In this document: positions 42,863 through 51,380 of the stretch, piece after piece
Layout: each line of letters opens with the position of its first letter
How positions within the stretch are numbered: position 1 is the first letter of the stretch
Assembly (NCBI RefSeq): GCF_003815715.1
Contig: NZ_CP033922.1
Location: forward strand, 2,572,001 to 2,636,000
DNA: 64,000 nt
Direction of reading: 5' to 3'
Source: Chryseobacterium sp. G0162
GTDB lineage: Bacteria > Bacteroidota > Bacteroidia > Flavobacteriales > Weeksellaceae
The notes under the pieces: model-generated
The model's database searches: none
What the model was told of the DNA's origin: nothing
What the model saw: only the letters and a program-made list of their open reading frames with translations
Made by a program: the position numbers and the translations under genes

Positions 42863-44638
42863 ATGCGTAGATATTTACCCCTGATATTTCTTTTGTCATG
42901 CACTCCCGATCATCCCAAAATTACAAGACAGGATATTGATTATTTTGAAAAAGATAAAAATACAGATCTGTTCAGAGTACATCATAAAAATGGGAAGTGG
43001 GGATTTGTAGATAAAGACACCATCACAATCATTCCTTTTAAATATGATTTTATAAATCCTTTTGATGAAAATGGATTAGCTTATACAAAAGACGGAAGTA
43101 AAGAATTTTATATCAACAAACAGGGCAAAGTTGCTATTTCTTCTGATTATGATGAAATGGGTTTGTTTTCAGAAGGGTTGCTCAGTGTCAAACGAAAAGG
43201 GAAGTATGGTTTTCTGGATACAGAGGGGAATGTAGCCATTCCGATGGAGTATGATGAAGTTGGTTTTTTTAGCCAGGGCTTATGCGGGGTTTCAAAGAAT
43301 AAAAAACACGGATTTATTGATCCAAAAGGAAGGGTTGTTATTCCTATTATTTATGATGCAGTTGATAATTCTGATCTTGATTCTATTGTGATTGCTTCTA
43401 AAAACGGAAAGTGGGCCTTTTTTGATTCTAAAGGAAAACAATTGTCAGACTTTATGTACGATAAGGTTTTTAAGGGTTATAATGTAAATATACCACCTCC
43501 TCCAGATATAAGTGAAGCCACTACTTATTTTCAAAATGGAGCTGTTTTGGTATTAAAGAATAAGAAGTATGAGTTTCTTAATGAAGAGATAAAATCTGCA
43601 TTTCAGGACAATATATTCGATTTAGCATCAGTATTTGATACCTATAAAAATGCCATTGTTAAAAGAAATAATAAATACGGGATTATAAAGCCTGATGGAA
43701 TAGCAAAAGTTCCTATAGAATATGACTGGATAGGTTACTTTGGTACAAATCAAAACTCTTCAGAATATTATAATGCAAAAAAGGGTAACATATTCCATAT
43801 CTATAACAGGAACCTGAAGAAAATAGGAGAATCGTATGAAAAGGTTTCCAGTAATTTTTCAGTTTCTGCGCTGAATCTTATATTTAAAAATTTGAAAGGA
43901 CAATATGGAATGGTAAATTCGAATGGCAGTATTGTAATTCCTTTTGAATATAGCGAGCTTGAAAAACTGAATCAAGATCTCTTTCTTGGAAAAAAGAACG
44001 GAAAGGTTGGAATTCTTGATAAAAGCGGAAGACTAAGAATCCCTTTTGAATATAAAAGTCTAGATAGGTTGGATGATAATGGCCAGTTATTTATTGCAGA
44101 TGATAAAATTATAAACTTAGATAATAAACCAATACTATCTGGATATGATCGTATTACACCAATTTATTATAATAACCAGAGGTTTATTGTATCTAAAAAT
44201 AAGAAGTACGGAATTGTTGATATTAAAAATAAAATATTACTACCTTTAGAATATGATGAAATATCAAATTGGGTAGAATATGGACCGGAAAAAAGACATT
44301 TTATTGTTAAAAAGGGTAAGCATGGATTAATAGAATATGAAACATTCAGGATTATAATTCCACCAGTTTATGATGAGTTTATTCAAAGAATGGGTGTGAT
44401 TTTTGCTCACAAAAATGGAAAATCAGGTATCTTAGATATTAATAATAAAGAAATTTGCCCTTTTATTTTTGATGAGATTAAACCTGGGTACTTTTTTGGG
44501 ATTGGATATCGTAAAGATGAGAACAGGATTTACTCTAAAAAAGATAATAAGTTTTACGAAATAACCTTAACAGGGAAAATTATAAAAGAAATTTCTCAGA
44601 AAGAATATAAAAAGAATACTGAACACCAAAATATGTAA
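42863..44638 (+). CDS. WG-repeat lipoprotein
   Basis: 591 aa. The short signal MRRYLPLIFLLSC ends in a lipobox-like Cys at residue 13. The rest is built of about a dozen WG/KWG repeats of about 45 residues with the pattern NGKWGFxDKxGxxxIPFxYDxI, for example KYGFLDTEGNVAIPMEYDEV and KVGILDKSGRLRIPFEYKSL. Such repeats form beta-rich, probably binding, surfaces. Repeat quality drops around residues 195-290. It lies between the DUF2797 and AsmA-like genes with gaps of 2-3 bp, so the three are one operon. Confidence 0.9.
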   Translation: MRRYLPLIFLLSCTPDHPKITRQDIDYFEKDKNTDLFRVHHKNGKWGFVDKDTITIIPFKYDFINPFDENGLAYTKDGSKEFYINKQGKVAISSDYDEMGLFSEGLLSVKRKGKYGFLDTEGNVAIPMEYDEVGFFSQGLCGVSKNKKHGFIDPKGRVVIPIIYDAVDNSDLDSIVIASKNGKWAFFDSKGKQLSDFMYDKVFKGYNVNIPPPPDISEATTYFQNGAVLVLKNKKYEFLNEEIKSAFQDNIFDLASVFDTYKNAIVKRNNKYGIIKPDGIAKVPIEYDWIGYFGTNQNSSEYYNAKKGNIFHIYNRNLKKIGESYEKVSSNFSVSALNLIFKNLKGQYGMVNSNGSIVIPFEYSELEKLNQDLFLGKKNGKVGILDKSGRLRIPFEYKSLDRLDDNGQLFIADDKIINLDNKPILSGYDRITPIYYNNQRFIVSKNKKYGIVDIKNKILLPLEYDEISNWVEYGPEKRHFIVKKGKHGLIEYETFRIIIPPVYDEFIQRMGVIFAHKNGKSGILDINNKEICPFIFDEIKPGYFFGIGYRKDENRIYSKKDNKFYEITLTGKIIKEISQKEYKKNTEHQNM

Positions 44639-44640
44639 AT

Positions 44641-47298
44641 ATGAATAAATGGGTTAAAAGACTATTAATCAGTTTCGGAATCCTTGCAGGACTTCTTCTT
44701 GTAGCTAATTTCGGACTGAATTTTTGGCTTAAAACCCAGCTCCCCGAATACATTAAAAAAAATACAGACTACAAGGTTTCGTATAAAAATCTGGATGTGG
44801 ATCTTAGTACAGGAAATATTCTTGCAACGGGAATTTCTGTTAACTCCAAGAACCCACAAAATACGAATGTCATTGGGCTTCAGGGAACGATTGACACATT
44901 AAAAGTCAACCGTTTCGGAATTTATGATGCTATTTTCAATAAAACAATAAGTTCTTCAGATCTGTTGTTGGCAAAACCCAATCTGAATGTCATTTTAGCC
45001 AAACCTGTTGACCAAAAAAAAGGAAAAAAACGAAATCCTTTCTTATTTGAAAATATCAGGATCAATGATGGGAAAATTGCCATTTTCAAACATACCAAGC
45101 AAAAGTTTTTGTCTGTAGAACAACTTGATCTTATGGTTGAAAATCTGCAGATGACGGAAGAGTCAGTTGAAGATAAGCTACCTATTGTTTTTGATCGATA
45201 CAGTATTAAGGGACAAAATTTCTTTTTCAGACCCGATAATATATATGCCATTACTATTCATACCATCAATACTACTGATGGACAGATGGCTGTTGAAAGC
45301 TTTAAGCTGATTCCGTTACTTTCTTTTACTCAGTTTAAAAAGTTTTATCCTCAAAAAACTCAACTGTTTGAAGTTACTATTCCAACAATGGAGTTTAAAG
45401 ATGTGGTTTTACAGAAAAATAAAGTTTCTCTTGCTGATGCGTACTTTCAGAGCCCAATTTTCACAGTGTATAATACTGGTGTAAAAAAGATTAAGAAAGA
45501 AAAGAGGAACTCTGACTTTGAAGTTAATCTTGAGAATATAAAGCTTAAAAATGCTGTGGCTCAAATTAACAAGCCGGATGGAAACAAACTTCTGTCTGCT
45601 GGAAATCTGAATCTGAATATCAGTCAACTTGTGTTCAATAAAGAAACTTCTGAGCAGGTGATTCCGGTGGCATATAAGGATTTTACATTCTCTGGGAAAG
45701 ATATTGTATATGCTGATCATCAGAATATTGCAATTGGAAGCATTGCTTTGAAACCTACTAACGGAGAAATCAGAGATCTTTCATTGACCCCCGGTTCTCA
45801 GCCCAACGGAAAAATGACAATGGATTTAAAATCCAACCATATTGCTTTTAATATCAATAAACTTGAATTTATTTATAAAAAACTGAATCTAGATGTTAAA
45901 GACGTTCTGGTTGAAAATGCAAACGGAACGATAAAGGCTGGGGAGATTAAACCAAAGAAAAATACCAATTCCGGGATCATACAGTCTGTCATGGTAAGAA
46001 AAGTATCTTTGAAGAACTCAAACCTTACTTATGATAAAGGAAAAGAACCACTGGCTTTTCATGATCTGAATGCTACTGTAAACGGTATTGAGATAAGCCC
46101 GAAAGCAAATAATGAAGGACTTTCTTTTACAGTCAAAGATTATTTCCTAACGACCCGTAATTTGGCTTATAAAACCCAATTCTACAATATCAGCCTTGGA
46201 CTTTTGAAGCTGAATAAGAATAAAATACAGATCAATAACTTTGCAATGAAGCCTCTTGTTTCGAGAAACCAGTTTATCAAAATGATACCTGTGGAGAGGG
46301 ATCTATATGATCTAAAGGCTGGGCAGGTGACTGCTGAGGGAGATTGGGAGCTGTTTTCACAACATAAGTACATTAATGCTTCCCATGTGGAGATCCAGTC
46401 CGCAGATGCTAATATTTTCAGGAGTAAAATACCGAAAGATGATCCGAAAATTAAAGCACTGTATTCTAAAATGCTTCGTTCCATTAAAATTCCTATGAAT
46501 GTCAATACGCTGGATCTGAAGAATTCAGTTTTGGTATACGAAGAAGATACTCCTGAAAGTATGGGACCGGGAAAACTTACATTCAGTAATTTTAATATGA
46601 ATGTCAAAAACCTAAACTCTGCCAAGGCAAAGGGAAGACCTACCAAAGTTGATATTAAGATCAATTGTTCCTTCATGAACCTTTCACCTCTGGCAGTGAA
46701 CTGGGGCTTTGATGTTGCGGATCAGTATGATAATTTTACAATTTCAGGAAAGACCTCTAATCTTCCGGCAAATGGTATCAATCCGTTTATCAGGCCTTAT
46801 CTGCATGTAACAGCCACTGCAGGAACGATTCAGGAAATGCTGTTTAATTTTAAAGGAAATCCAGCCGGATTGCACGGAACATTTAATTTAAAACATAAAG
46901 ACCTGAAGATTGCTGTTCTGAACAAAAATAATCATGAGAAGAAAGGCTTTTTAACAGCTGTTGCGAATGTTTTCTTAAAATCGAACTCTGGAAATTATCC
47001 AGAATCAGTAACAGTGGAAAATGTGGAACGCGATCCTACAAAGTCATTCTTTAATCTTTTCTGGAAAGGGATTGAACAGGGATTGAAGAAGACACTCATT
47101 GGAAAGAATGTTGAAAAAACAGAAAAAACAGTAAAAAGTGCAGTTTCTTCAGTGAAGGACATGAAAGAATCGGTAAAGGATATTAAAGAAGAAATCAAAC
47201 ACAAAAAAAATACTTCTCAGCCTCAGGAAGAGAAAAAGGAGAAGAAAGGTTTTTTAAATGGCATTTTTAAAAAGAAAGATAACTCCGGAGAGAAGTAA
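44641..47298 (+). CDS. AsmA-like large protein with N-terminal membrane anchor
   Basis: 885 aa. One membrane helix at about residues 8-28 (LLISFGILAGLLLVANFGLNFW) is followed by the AsmA-type opening LPEYIKKNTDYKVSYKNLDVDLSTGNILATGISV. The body is a long beta-rich region of the kind seen in AsmA/DUF748 proteins, which bridge the periplasm and affect lipid traffic. The last 100 residues are Lys/Glu-rich and helical and end with a very basic tail. The role here is unknown. It is the last gene of the operon with the DUF2797 and WG-repeat genes, and an 18-bp inverted repeat follows the stop codon. Confidence 0.75.
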   Translation: MNKWVKRLLISFGILAGLLLVANFGLNFWLKTQLPEYIKKNTDYKVSYKNLDVDLSTGNILATGISVNSKNPQNTNVIGLQGTIDTLKVNRFGIYDAIFNKTISSSDLLLAKPNLNVILAKPVDQKKGKKRNPFLFENIRINDGKIAIFKHTKQKFLSVEQLDLMVENLQMTEESVEDKLPIVFDRYSIKGQNFFFRPDNIYAITIHTINTTDGQMAVESFKLIPLLSFTQFKKFYPQKTQLFEVTIPTMEFKDVVLQKNKVSLADAYFQSPIFTVYNTGVKKIKKEKRNSDFEVNLENIKLKNAVAQINKPDGNKLLSAGNLNLNISQLVFNKETSEQVIPVAYKDFTFSGKDIVYADHQNIAIGSIALKPTNGEIRDLSLTPGSQPNGKMTMDLKSNHIAFNINKLEFIYKKLNLDVKDVLVENANGTIKAGEIKPKKNTNSGIIQSVMVRKVSLKNSNLTYDKGKEPLAFHDLNATVNGIEISPKANNEGLSFTVKDYFLTTRNLAYKTQFYNISLGLLKLNKNKIQINNFAMKPLVSRNQFIKMIPVERDLYDLKAGQVTAEGDWELFSQHKYINASHVEIQSADANIFRSKIPKDDPKIKALYSKMLRSIKIPMNVNTLDLKNSVLVYEEDTPESMGPGKLTFSNFNMNVKNLNSAKAKGRPTKVDIKINCSFMNLSPLAVNWGFDVADQYDNFTISGKTSNLPANGINPFIRPYLHVTATAGTIQEMLFNFKGNPAGLHGTFNLKHKDLKIAVLNKNNHEKKGFLTAVANVFLKSNSGNYPESVTVENVERDPTKSFFNLFWKGIEQGLKKTLIGKNVEKTEKTVKSAVSSVKDMKESVKDIKEEIKHKKNTSQPQEEKKEKKGFLNGIFKKKDNSGEK

Positions 47299-47388
47299 TT
47301 TTTTAAACCATTAAGTGTAATACTAAGTTGATTTTGCAATTGGCGGAAAATCATTTTTAATGTAAAAATCCTTAATGGTTTAAAAAAT
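47298..47388. repeat. 91-bp element with perfect 18-bp terminal inverted repeats
   Basis: Arms 47298-47315 and 47371-47388 (AAACCATTAAG at the core) pair without mismatch around a 55-nt loop that contains a further GATTTT/AAAATC pair. It separates convergent genes and may act as a bidirectional terminator or be a dispersed palindromic repeat. Confidence 0.7.
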
Positions 47389-47407
47389 AAATATTGAGGT
47401 TCAATAC

Positions 47408-47758
47408 TTAAAAATTGAATTCATCACTTTCTAGGATTGGTATCTCTCTCAGAAATTCATCAAATTCCGCACCAGGATAATTACTGTCTGCGCCATAAGA
47501 ATCGATAATCATCCCACGGTTTCCAGCATCATCCTTCACGACATATAATACGGCATTGTCGTCAGGATTACTATCACCTTCAAAACGATAGGTCTTTAAA
47601 ATAGTCAGTTCAGAAGGAGTATAGATTTTTTCAGAATTTTCGAATTTCATCTCGCAGTTTTCATTCATTCTAAACTCTCTGTGTATCCCTCTTTCAGAAA
47701 GCGTTTTCATGACTTGGCTTAAGGTGGTCATTCTGTCGATGTTTTCTGGATTTTCCAT
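47408..47758 (-). CDS. conserved small protein, of the family sometimes mislabelled phosphoribosylpyrophosphate synthetase
   Basis: 116 aa, acidic, no signal or membrane segment. The order LSQVMKTLSERGIHREF, IYTPSELTILKTYRFEGDSNPDDNAVLYVV and GNRGMIIDSYGA is typical of a small Bacteroidota family. Entries often carry the name phosphoribosylpyrophosphate synthetase, but the protein is far too short and has no PRPP-binding loop, so the name should not be used. Real function unknown. It stands alone, convergent with the AsmA-like gene. Confidence 0.75.
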   Translation of the reverse strand: MENPENIDRMTTLSQVMKTLSERGIHREFRMNENCEMKFENSEKIYTPSELTILKTYRFEGDSNPDDNAVLYVVKDDAGNRGMIIDSYGADSNYPGAEFDEFLREIPILESDEFNF

Positions 47759-47932
47759 AATAATATTTTTGTTGATAAGTACAATAATTAAACCATTGCT
47801 TTTCTAAAGATAAGAAAAATAACTGATTATAATTTTCTTAAAAATATAGCTTAATGTTAACAAAATTTATAATTCAGAAGAATAAAATAGGTACACTTTT
47901 TGCAATATCAAAAACAATAAATCAAAGAAAAT

Positions 47933-48127
47933 ATGAAAAAAGAAGTTGGAGTTTTACTGGCAGGGGGAGTTGGTCTTTTGGCAGTATTAAGTTTAATAAG
48001 CATCAAAAAAATATTGACAAAAAAAGATAAAAAATATAGTGATAGTTATTCAGATTATCACAGACACTTTGATGAAAAGAACCACGAAGACGAAACACAC
48101 GGAGTGGAATTTTACGCGCTGAAGTAG
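47933..48127 (+). CDS. small single-span membrane protein of unknown function
   Basis: 64 aa. One hydrophobic helix (VGVLLAGGVGLLAVLSLISI, about residues 5-24), then a basic junction KKILTKKDKK, then a polar His/Asp/Glu-rich end with HRHFDEKNHEDETHG. Start and frame are clear, and a good terminator follows at 48153, so it is likely a real monocistronic gene. I do not recognise a family. Confidence 0.6.
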   Translation: MKKEVGVLLAGGVGLLAVLSLISIKKILTKKDKKYSDSYSDYHRHFDEKNHEDETHGVEFYALK

Positions 48128-48152
48128 TAAAAAAATATATTAAATTATGTTT

Positions 48153-48186
48153 AAATCCAACGCTTTTGAAAGTGTTGGATTTTTTT
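48153..48186 (+). terminator. terminator after the small membrane protein gene
   Basis: AAATCCAACGCTTT and AAAGTGTTGGATTT pair, with one G-T wobble, followed by TTTTTTT. The stem is long with a 2-nt loop. Confidence 0.8.
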
Positions 48187-48249
48187 GTGGAAAACTTAAA
48201 TGTTAAAGTTCATTATTTTATAAAAAATCCATTCTAATTTTACATCAGA

Positions 48250-49296
48250 ATGTCAAACGAAAATTTCATAAAAGGTCAGGGAGCTCAGCGAAACGTTATC
48301 AATCGTTTCGACAGGTATACCTATGAGCCTGAAGATGAAGATTTCGAAACCGTAAAGACTTCTTTTACCGAAGTGTTTCCCAAAACCATTGTGAATCAGG
48401 TGAAAAGTGAGGATCTTCCGATGGAATATTCTATGAATCCTTACCAAGGCTGTGAGCATGGTTGCTCCTACTGTTTTGCAAGGTCTACGCATGAATATTG
48501 GGGATACAGTGCCGGAATTGATTTTGAAAGAAAGATCATGGTGAAGAAAAATGCTCCTGAACTGTTGGAGAAGTTTTTTCAGAAAAGAGGATATAAAGCT
48601 GCTCCTATTTTGCTCTCTGGAAATACCGATTGCTATCAGCCTGCCGAAAGACAATTTGAAATTACCAGAAAATTATTGCAGGTTTGTCTCGATTACAGAC
48701 ATCCTGTCAATATTCTGACAAAAAATGCCTTAGTACTGAGGGATTTGGATATCTTAAAACCGATGGCGGAACAAAACCTGGTTTCTGTTTCCTTAAGTAT
48801 TCCTACCATCAATGAAGAACTGAGAAGAAAAATGGAGCCAAGGACAAGTTCTGCTCCCAATAAACTAAAAGCTATTGAAATCCTTTCCGAAAATAAAATT
48901 CCTGTACACGTAATGGTAGCGCCAATTATTCCAGGGCTGAATAGTGATGAGCCTTTGAATATTTTAAAATCAATTTCTGATGCCGGAGCATTGGGATTTG
49001 GATATACATTAGTTAGATTGAATGATACCGTAGAACCTGTTTTTGTCAATTGGATTGAATCTCATTTCCCAGACAGAGCACAGAAAGTATTGAATCTGAT
49101 CCGCTCTATGCGTGGCGGAAAGCTGGGGGATAAAAGATATTTTGAAAGGCAGAGAGGAGAGGGGAATATCGCTGAAATGATTCACACTACCTTTAAAATA
49201 GGACGGAAAAAGTTTTTTGAAGGGAAAGAATTTCCTAAACTGTCAACAGCTAACTTTACAGGAACTAAAGATCAGCAGCTAAGATTGTTTGATTAA
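48250..49296 (+). CDS. PA0069/SPL-type radical SAM protein
   Basis: 348 aa. The 4Fe-4S cluster motif C68-x3-C72-x2-C75 is in NPYQGCEHGCSYCFARS, with the ELxxSGNTDCYQPAE-like continuation and SLSIPTINEELRRKMEPRTSSAPNKL, the reading shared with the spore-photoproduct-lyase-like PA0069 family. Members lack an assigned reaction in non-sporulating bacteria. The final TKDQQLRLFD is typical. The gene is monocistronic with a hairpin on each side. Confidence 0.9.
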   Translation: MSNENFIKGQGAQRNVINRFDRYTYEPEDEDFETVKTSFTEVFPKTIVNQVKSEDLPMEYSMNPYQGCEHGCSYCFARSTHEYWGYSAGIDFERKIMVKKNAPELLEKFFQKRGYKAAPILLSGNTDCYQPAERQFEITRKLLQVCLDYRHPVNILTKNALVLRDLDILKPMAEQNLVSVSLSIPTINEELRRKMEPRTSSAPNKLKAIEILSENKIPVHVMVAPIIPGLNSDEPLNILKSISDAGALGFGYTLVRLNDTVEPVFVNWIESHFPDRAQKVLNLIRSMRGGKLGDKRYFERQRGEGNIAEMIHTTFKIGRKKFFEGKEFPKLSTANFTGTKDQQLRLFD

Positions 49297-49304
49297 GTTA
49301 TATT

Positions 49305-49332
49305 AAAAAACGCTCCGAAGAAGCGTTTTTTT
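49305..49332. terminator. terminator between the radical SAM gene and the first leader peptide gene
   Basis: AAAAAACGCT and AGCGTTTTTT pair with a 7-nt loop (CCGAAGA), with T-runs on both strands, so it can serve the convergent genes on each side. Confidence 0.8.
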
Positions 49333-49336
49333 GGTT

Positions 49337-49507
49337 TTAATAAATAATAGGCTGCTCACCGTCAGGGCAAAAGAATTCTACTCTGCATAATTCTCTATAC
49401 TGTTTACCGTCACTACACCCATAAAAACATTCTCCGGGATAAGGGAAACTTATTCCTCCGGAAATTGTCTTCAATTTGTTTTTACTTAATTTCTTTAAAT
49501 GTTTCAT
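49337..49507 (-). CDS. bacteriocin-like leader peptide, Cys-rich (peptide 1)
   Basis: 56 aa, too short for standard calling. The leader MKHLKKLSKNKLKTISGG ends in a double glycine, as in peptides processed and exported by C39-peptidase ABC transporters. The mature part would be 38 residues with four Cys (EC, GC, LC, FC) and an FFCPDGEQ end. It aligns with peptide 2 at PxPxxxCxYxC and at FxCP. The family is known in Chryseobacterium as bacteriocin-like protein; antibacterial activity is unproven. No transporter or modification gene is in the window. Confidence 0.7.
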   Translation of the reverse strand: MKHLKKLSKNKLKTISGGISFPYPGECFYGCSDGKQYRELCRVEFFCPDGEQPIIY

Positions 49508-49601
49508 ATTGCATGATTTTGGTTTAAATAAAGATATGAAAATATTGATAAGTATTTGTATACTAGTATTTTATTTTTATTGTAGCTGAATATGAGACAA
49601 T

Positions 49602-49629
49602 AAAAAACCGCTTTAACAAAGCGGCTTTT
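49602..49629 (-). terminator. terminator after peptide 2
   Basis: CCGCTTT and AAAGCGG pair with an AAC loop, flanked by AAAAAA on the plus strand, which gives a T-run on the minus strand. Confidence 0.8.
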
Positions 49630-49648
49630 TACATCTTGCTGAAGTTCC

Positions 49649-49813
49649 TTACATTGTTTCTCCACCTGTAACAGGGCATTTAAAATCATCACTGCAATCT
49701 GCACAAATCACAGTTCCGTTGCAATAGTACATACAGAATTCTGGTACAGGCAATTGAGCTCCTCCGGAAATGCCTTTCAATTGGTCTTTTCTTAGTTTTT
49801 TTAGATTTTTCAT
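49649..49813 (-). CDS. bacteriocin-like leader peptide, Cys-rich (peptide 2)
   Basis: 54 aa. The leader MKNLKKLRKDQLKGISGG ends in a double glycine. The mature 36 residues begin AQLPVPEFCMYYC and hold five cysteines (positions 27, 31, 37, 40, 46), ending CPVTGGETM. It aligns with peptide 1 in the leader and around the first two cysteines. It has its own terminator and is separated from peptide 1 by 141 bp, so each looks like an independent transcription unit. Confidence 0.7.
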   Translation of the reverse strand: MKNLKKLRKDQLKGISGGAQLPVPEFCMYYCNGTVICADCSDDFKCPVTGGETM

Positions 49814-50029
49814 ATAGATTTAATTAAAAATTTGATAGTATAGTAAAATTAAATAAAATATTTTCAATTAAATGAATTATCATGTGAGAAAAATTAAAAA
49901 TTATTAAAAAAAATATTTATCATGTGGTTTTTGTATGCAAATGTTTGATTATTAGAGAAATAAAAATTAATTTTAGAAGAGCGATATCCGAAAAGCTTAT
50001 AGAGTAGGAAAAACTAAATACCAAAAACT

Positions 50030-50302
50030 ATGAAAAATTTCAAAAAAATTTCAAGAGAAGAACAAAAGAAAATGATTGCGGGAGACATGGGTCCTGCTTA
50101 TTGTTTTGATGGTGAATTGCCTGGTACAGGTGGTTGTGCACCTGGATATATCTGTTCAGGCGGTAACTGTGTGCCCTATGTTGGAAATCCTGGCGGAGGT
50201 GGTAACCCCGGTGGAGGTGGCAGTAGTTATACTTGTATTTGTCCTTGGGGTACTTTCACGCAGCCTACTCCTTGTCCAGAGTTTTATTGTATAACAGGAT
50301 AA
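50030..50302 (+). CDS. bacteriocin-like leader peptide with Gly-rich centre (peptide 3)
   Basis: 90 aa. The leader MKNFKKISREEQKKMIAGD fits the Chryseobacterium bacteriocin-like pattern KKxSREEQKxI, with A-G instead of G-G at the likely cleavage site. The mature part has CFDGELPGTGGCAPGYICSGGNC, quoted here only in part, then a Gly/Asn/Pro spacer and a second Cys group (CICPWG, CPEFYC). The eight cysteines suggest disulfide-bonded knots. It is divergent from peptides 1 and 2 and has a strong terminator after it. Upstream 49814-50029 is AT-rich and holds no other gene. Confidence 0.7.
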   Translation: MKNFKKISREEQKKMIAGDMGPAYCFDGELPGTGGCAPGYICSGGNCVPYVGNPGGGGNPGGGGSSYTCICPWGTFTQPTPCPEFYCITG

Positions 50303-50305
50303 AAA

Positions 50306-50334
50306 AATAGTCAGTAATTTAATTACTGACTATT
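50306..50334. terminator. bidirectional terminator
   Basis: AATAGTCAGTAATT and AATTACTGACTATT form a perfect 14-bp stem with a single-base loop. It separates the convergent peptide 3 and oxygenase genes. Confidence 0.85.
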
Positions 50335-50345
50335 ATTCATTATGA

Positions 50346-51296
50346 TTATTTTTTTATCAATCCTAATTCGATTAATCTCTCGTGCAAGAATTCTCCTGCA
50401 GTAGTGTCTTCGTATAATTTTGGATTGTTTTCGTCTACACAATTATCAAGAGCATTTAATGACATGGCACTGATAGGGTGCATAAAGAAAGGAATTGAAA
50501 ATCTTGAAGTGCTCCACAATTCTCTTGGCGGGTTTACCACTCTGTGAATCGTAGATTTTAATTTGTTGTTAGTATGTCTTGAAAGCATGTCTCCAACATT
50601 AATCATCAATTCATCCGGTTCTGCGATCGCATCGATCCATTCTCCGTTATGGTTCTGAACCTGAAGACCTTTTCCTTGTGCACCCATTAAAAGAGTGATC
50701 AGGTTAATGTCTCCGTGAGCTGCAGCTCTTACGGCATCATCCGGTTCTTCAGTGATTGGTGGATAGTGAATAGGTCTTAAGATTGAGTTTCCTTCAGCTA
50801 TTTTATCGTCAAAATAGAACTCATCTAAGCCAAGGTGCAGTGCTAATGCTCTTAGAACATACTGTCCTGTCTTTTCAAGCATTTGGAATGCCTCTTTACC
50901 TACTTCGTTGAATTTCGGAAGTTCATCAACGATTACATTGTCAGGATACTCCTTTTTGTATTTTGAATCCTCAGACAGATACTGTCCAAAGTGCCAAAAC
51001 TCTTTTAAGTCTCCTTTTTTGAAACCTTTTGCAGTTTCTTTACCGAATCCTACATACCCTCTCTGGCCACCAATTCCTGGAATCTCATACTTTTGTTTCG
51101 TTTCCACTGGTTGGTCAAAAAAGTTTTTTACCTCTCCATATAAATCTTCTACAAGGTTGTCATCAAGAAAGTGGCCTTTTAAGGCTACAAAACCAATTTC
51201 TTCATAAGCTTTTCCGATTTCATTTACAAATTTCTGTTTGCGTTCCGGGTTACCCGAAAGGAAATCACGCAGGTCTACACTAGGTATTTTGTCCAT
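50346..51296 (-). CDS. isopenicillin N synthase-like 2OG-Fe(II) oxygenase
   Basis: 316 aa, cytosolic. The N-terminal DIOX_N part reads VDLRDFLSG and KAYEEIGFVALKGH. The 2OG-Fe(II) domain has the iron-binding HGD in AAAHGDINLITLLMG, the second His in KLKSTIHRVVNP and the 2-oxoglutarate-binding RFSIPFFMHP (RxS). Substrate unknown; related enzymes act on amino acids and small molecules. It is divergent from menD, and its TAATTTTG -7 box lies at 51317-51324 on the minus strand. Confidence 0.9.
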   Translation of the reverse strand: MDKIPSVDLRDFLSGNPERKQKFVNEIGKAYEEIGFVALKGHFLDDNLVEDLYGEVKNFFDQPVETKQKYEIPGIGGQRGYVGFGKETAKGFKKGDLKEFWHFGQYLSEDSKYKKEYPDNVIVDELPKFNEVGKEAFQMLEKTGQYVLRALALHLGLDEFYFDDKIAEGNSILRPIHYPPITEEPDDAVRAAAHGDINLITLLMGAQGKGLQVQNHNGEWIDAIAEPDELMINVGDMLSRHTNNKLKSTIHRVVNPPRELWSTSRFSIPFFMHPISAMSLNALDNCVDENNPKLYEDTTAGEFLHERLIELGLIKK

Positions 51297-51340
51297 TTTT
51301 AGAAATTTACGAATAGCAAAATTACATTTTTTTTAATTTA

Positions 51341-51358
51341 AATGATTTTAAAATCATT
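51341..51358. promoter_or_regulatory. perfect 18-bp palindrome between the oxygenase and menD promoters
   Basis: AATGATTTTAAAATCATT is its own reverse complement. It lies upstream of both -7 boxes (51317-51324 minus, 51369-51376 plus), in the usual operator space. Confidence 0.5.
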
Positions 51359-51368
51359 ATTTATAAGT

Positions 51369-51376
51369 TAAATTTG
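51369..51376 (+). promoter_or_regulatory. -7 box of menD
   Basis: TAAATTTG matches TAnnTTTG and ends only 4 nt before the menD ATG, so the transcript is predicted to be leaderless. This resembles the mraZ promoter. Confidence 0.45.
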
Positions 51377-51380
51377 CTGT

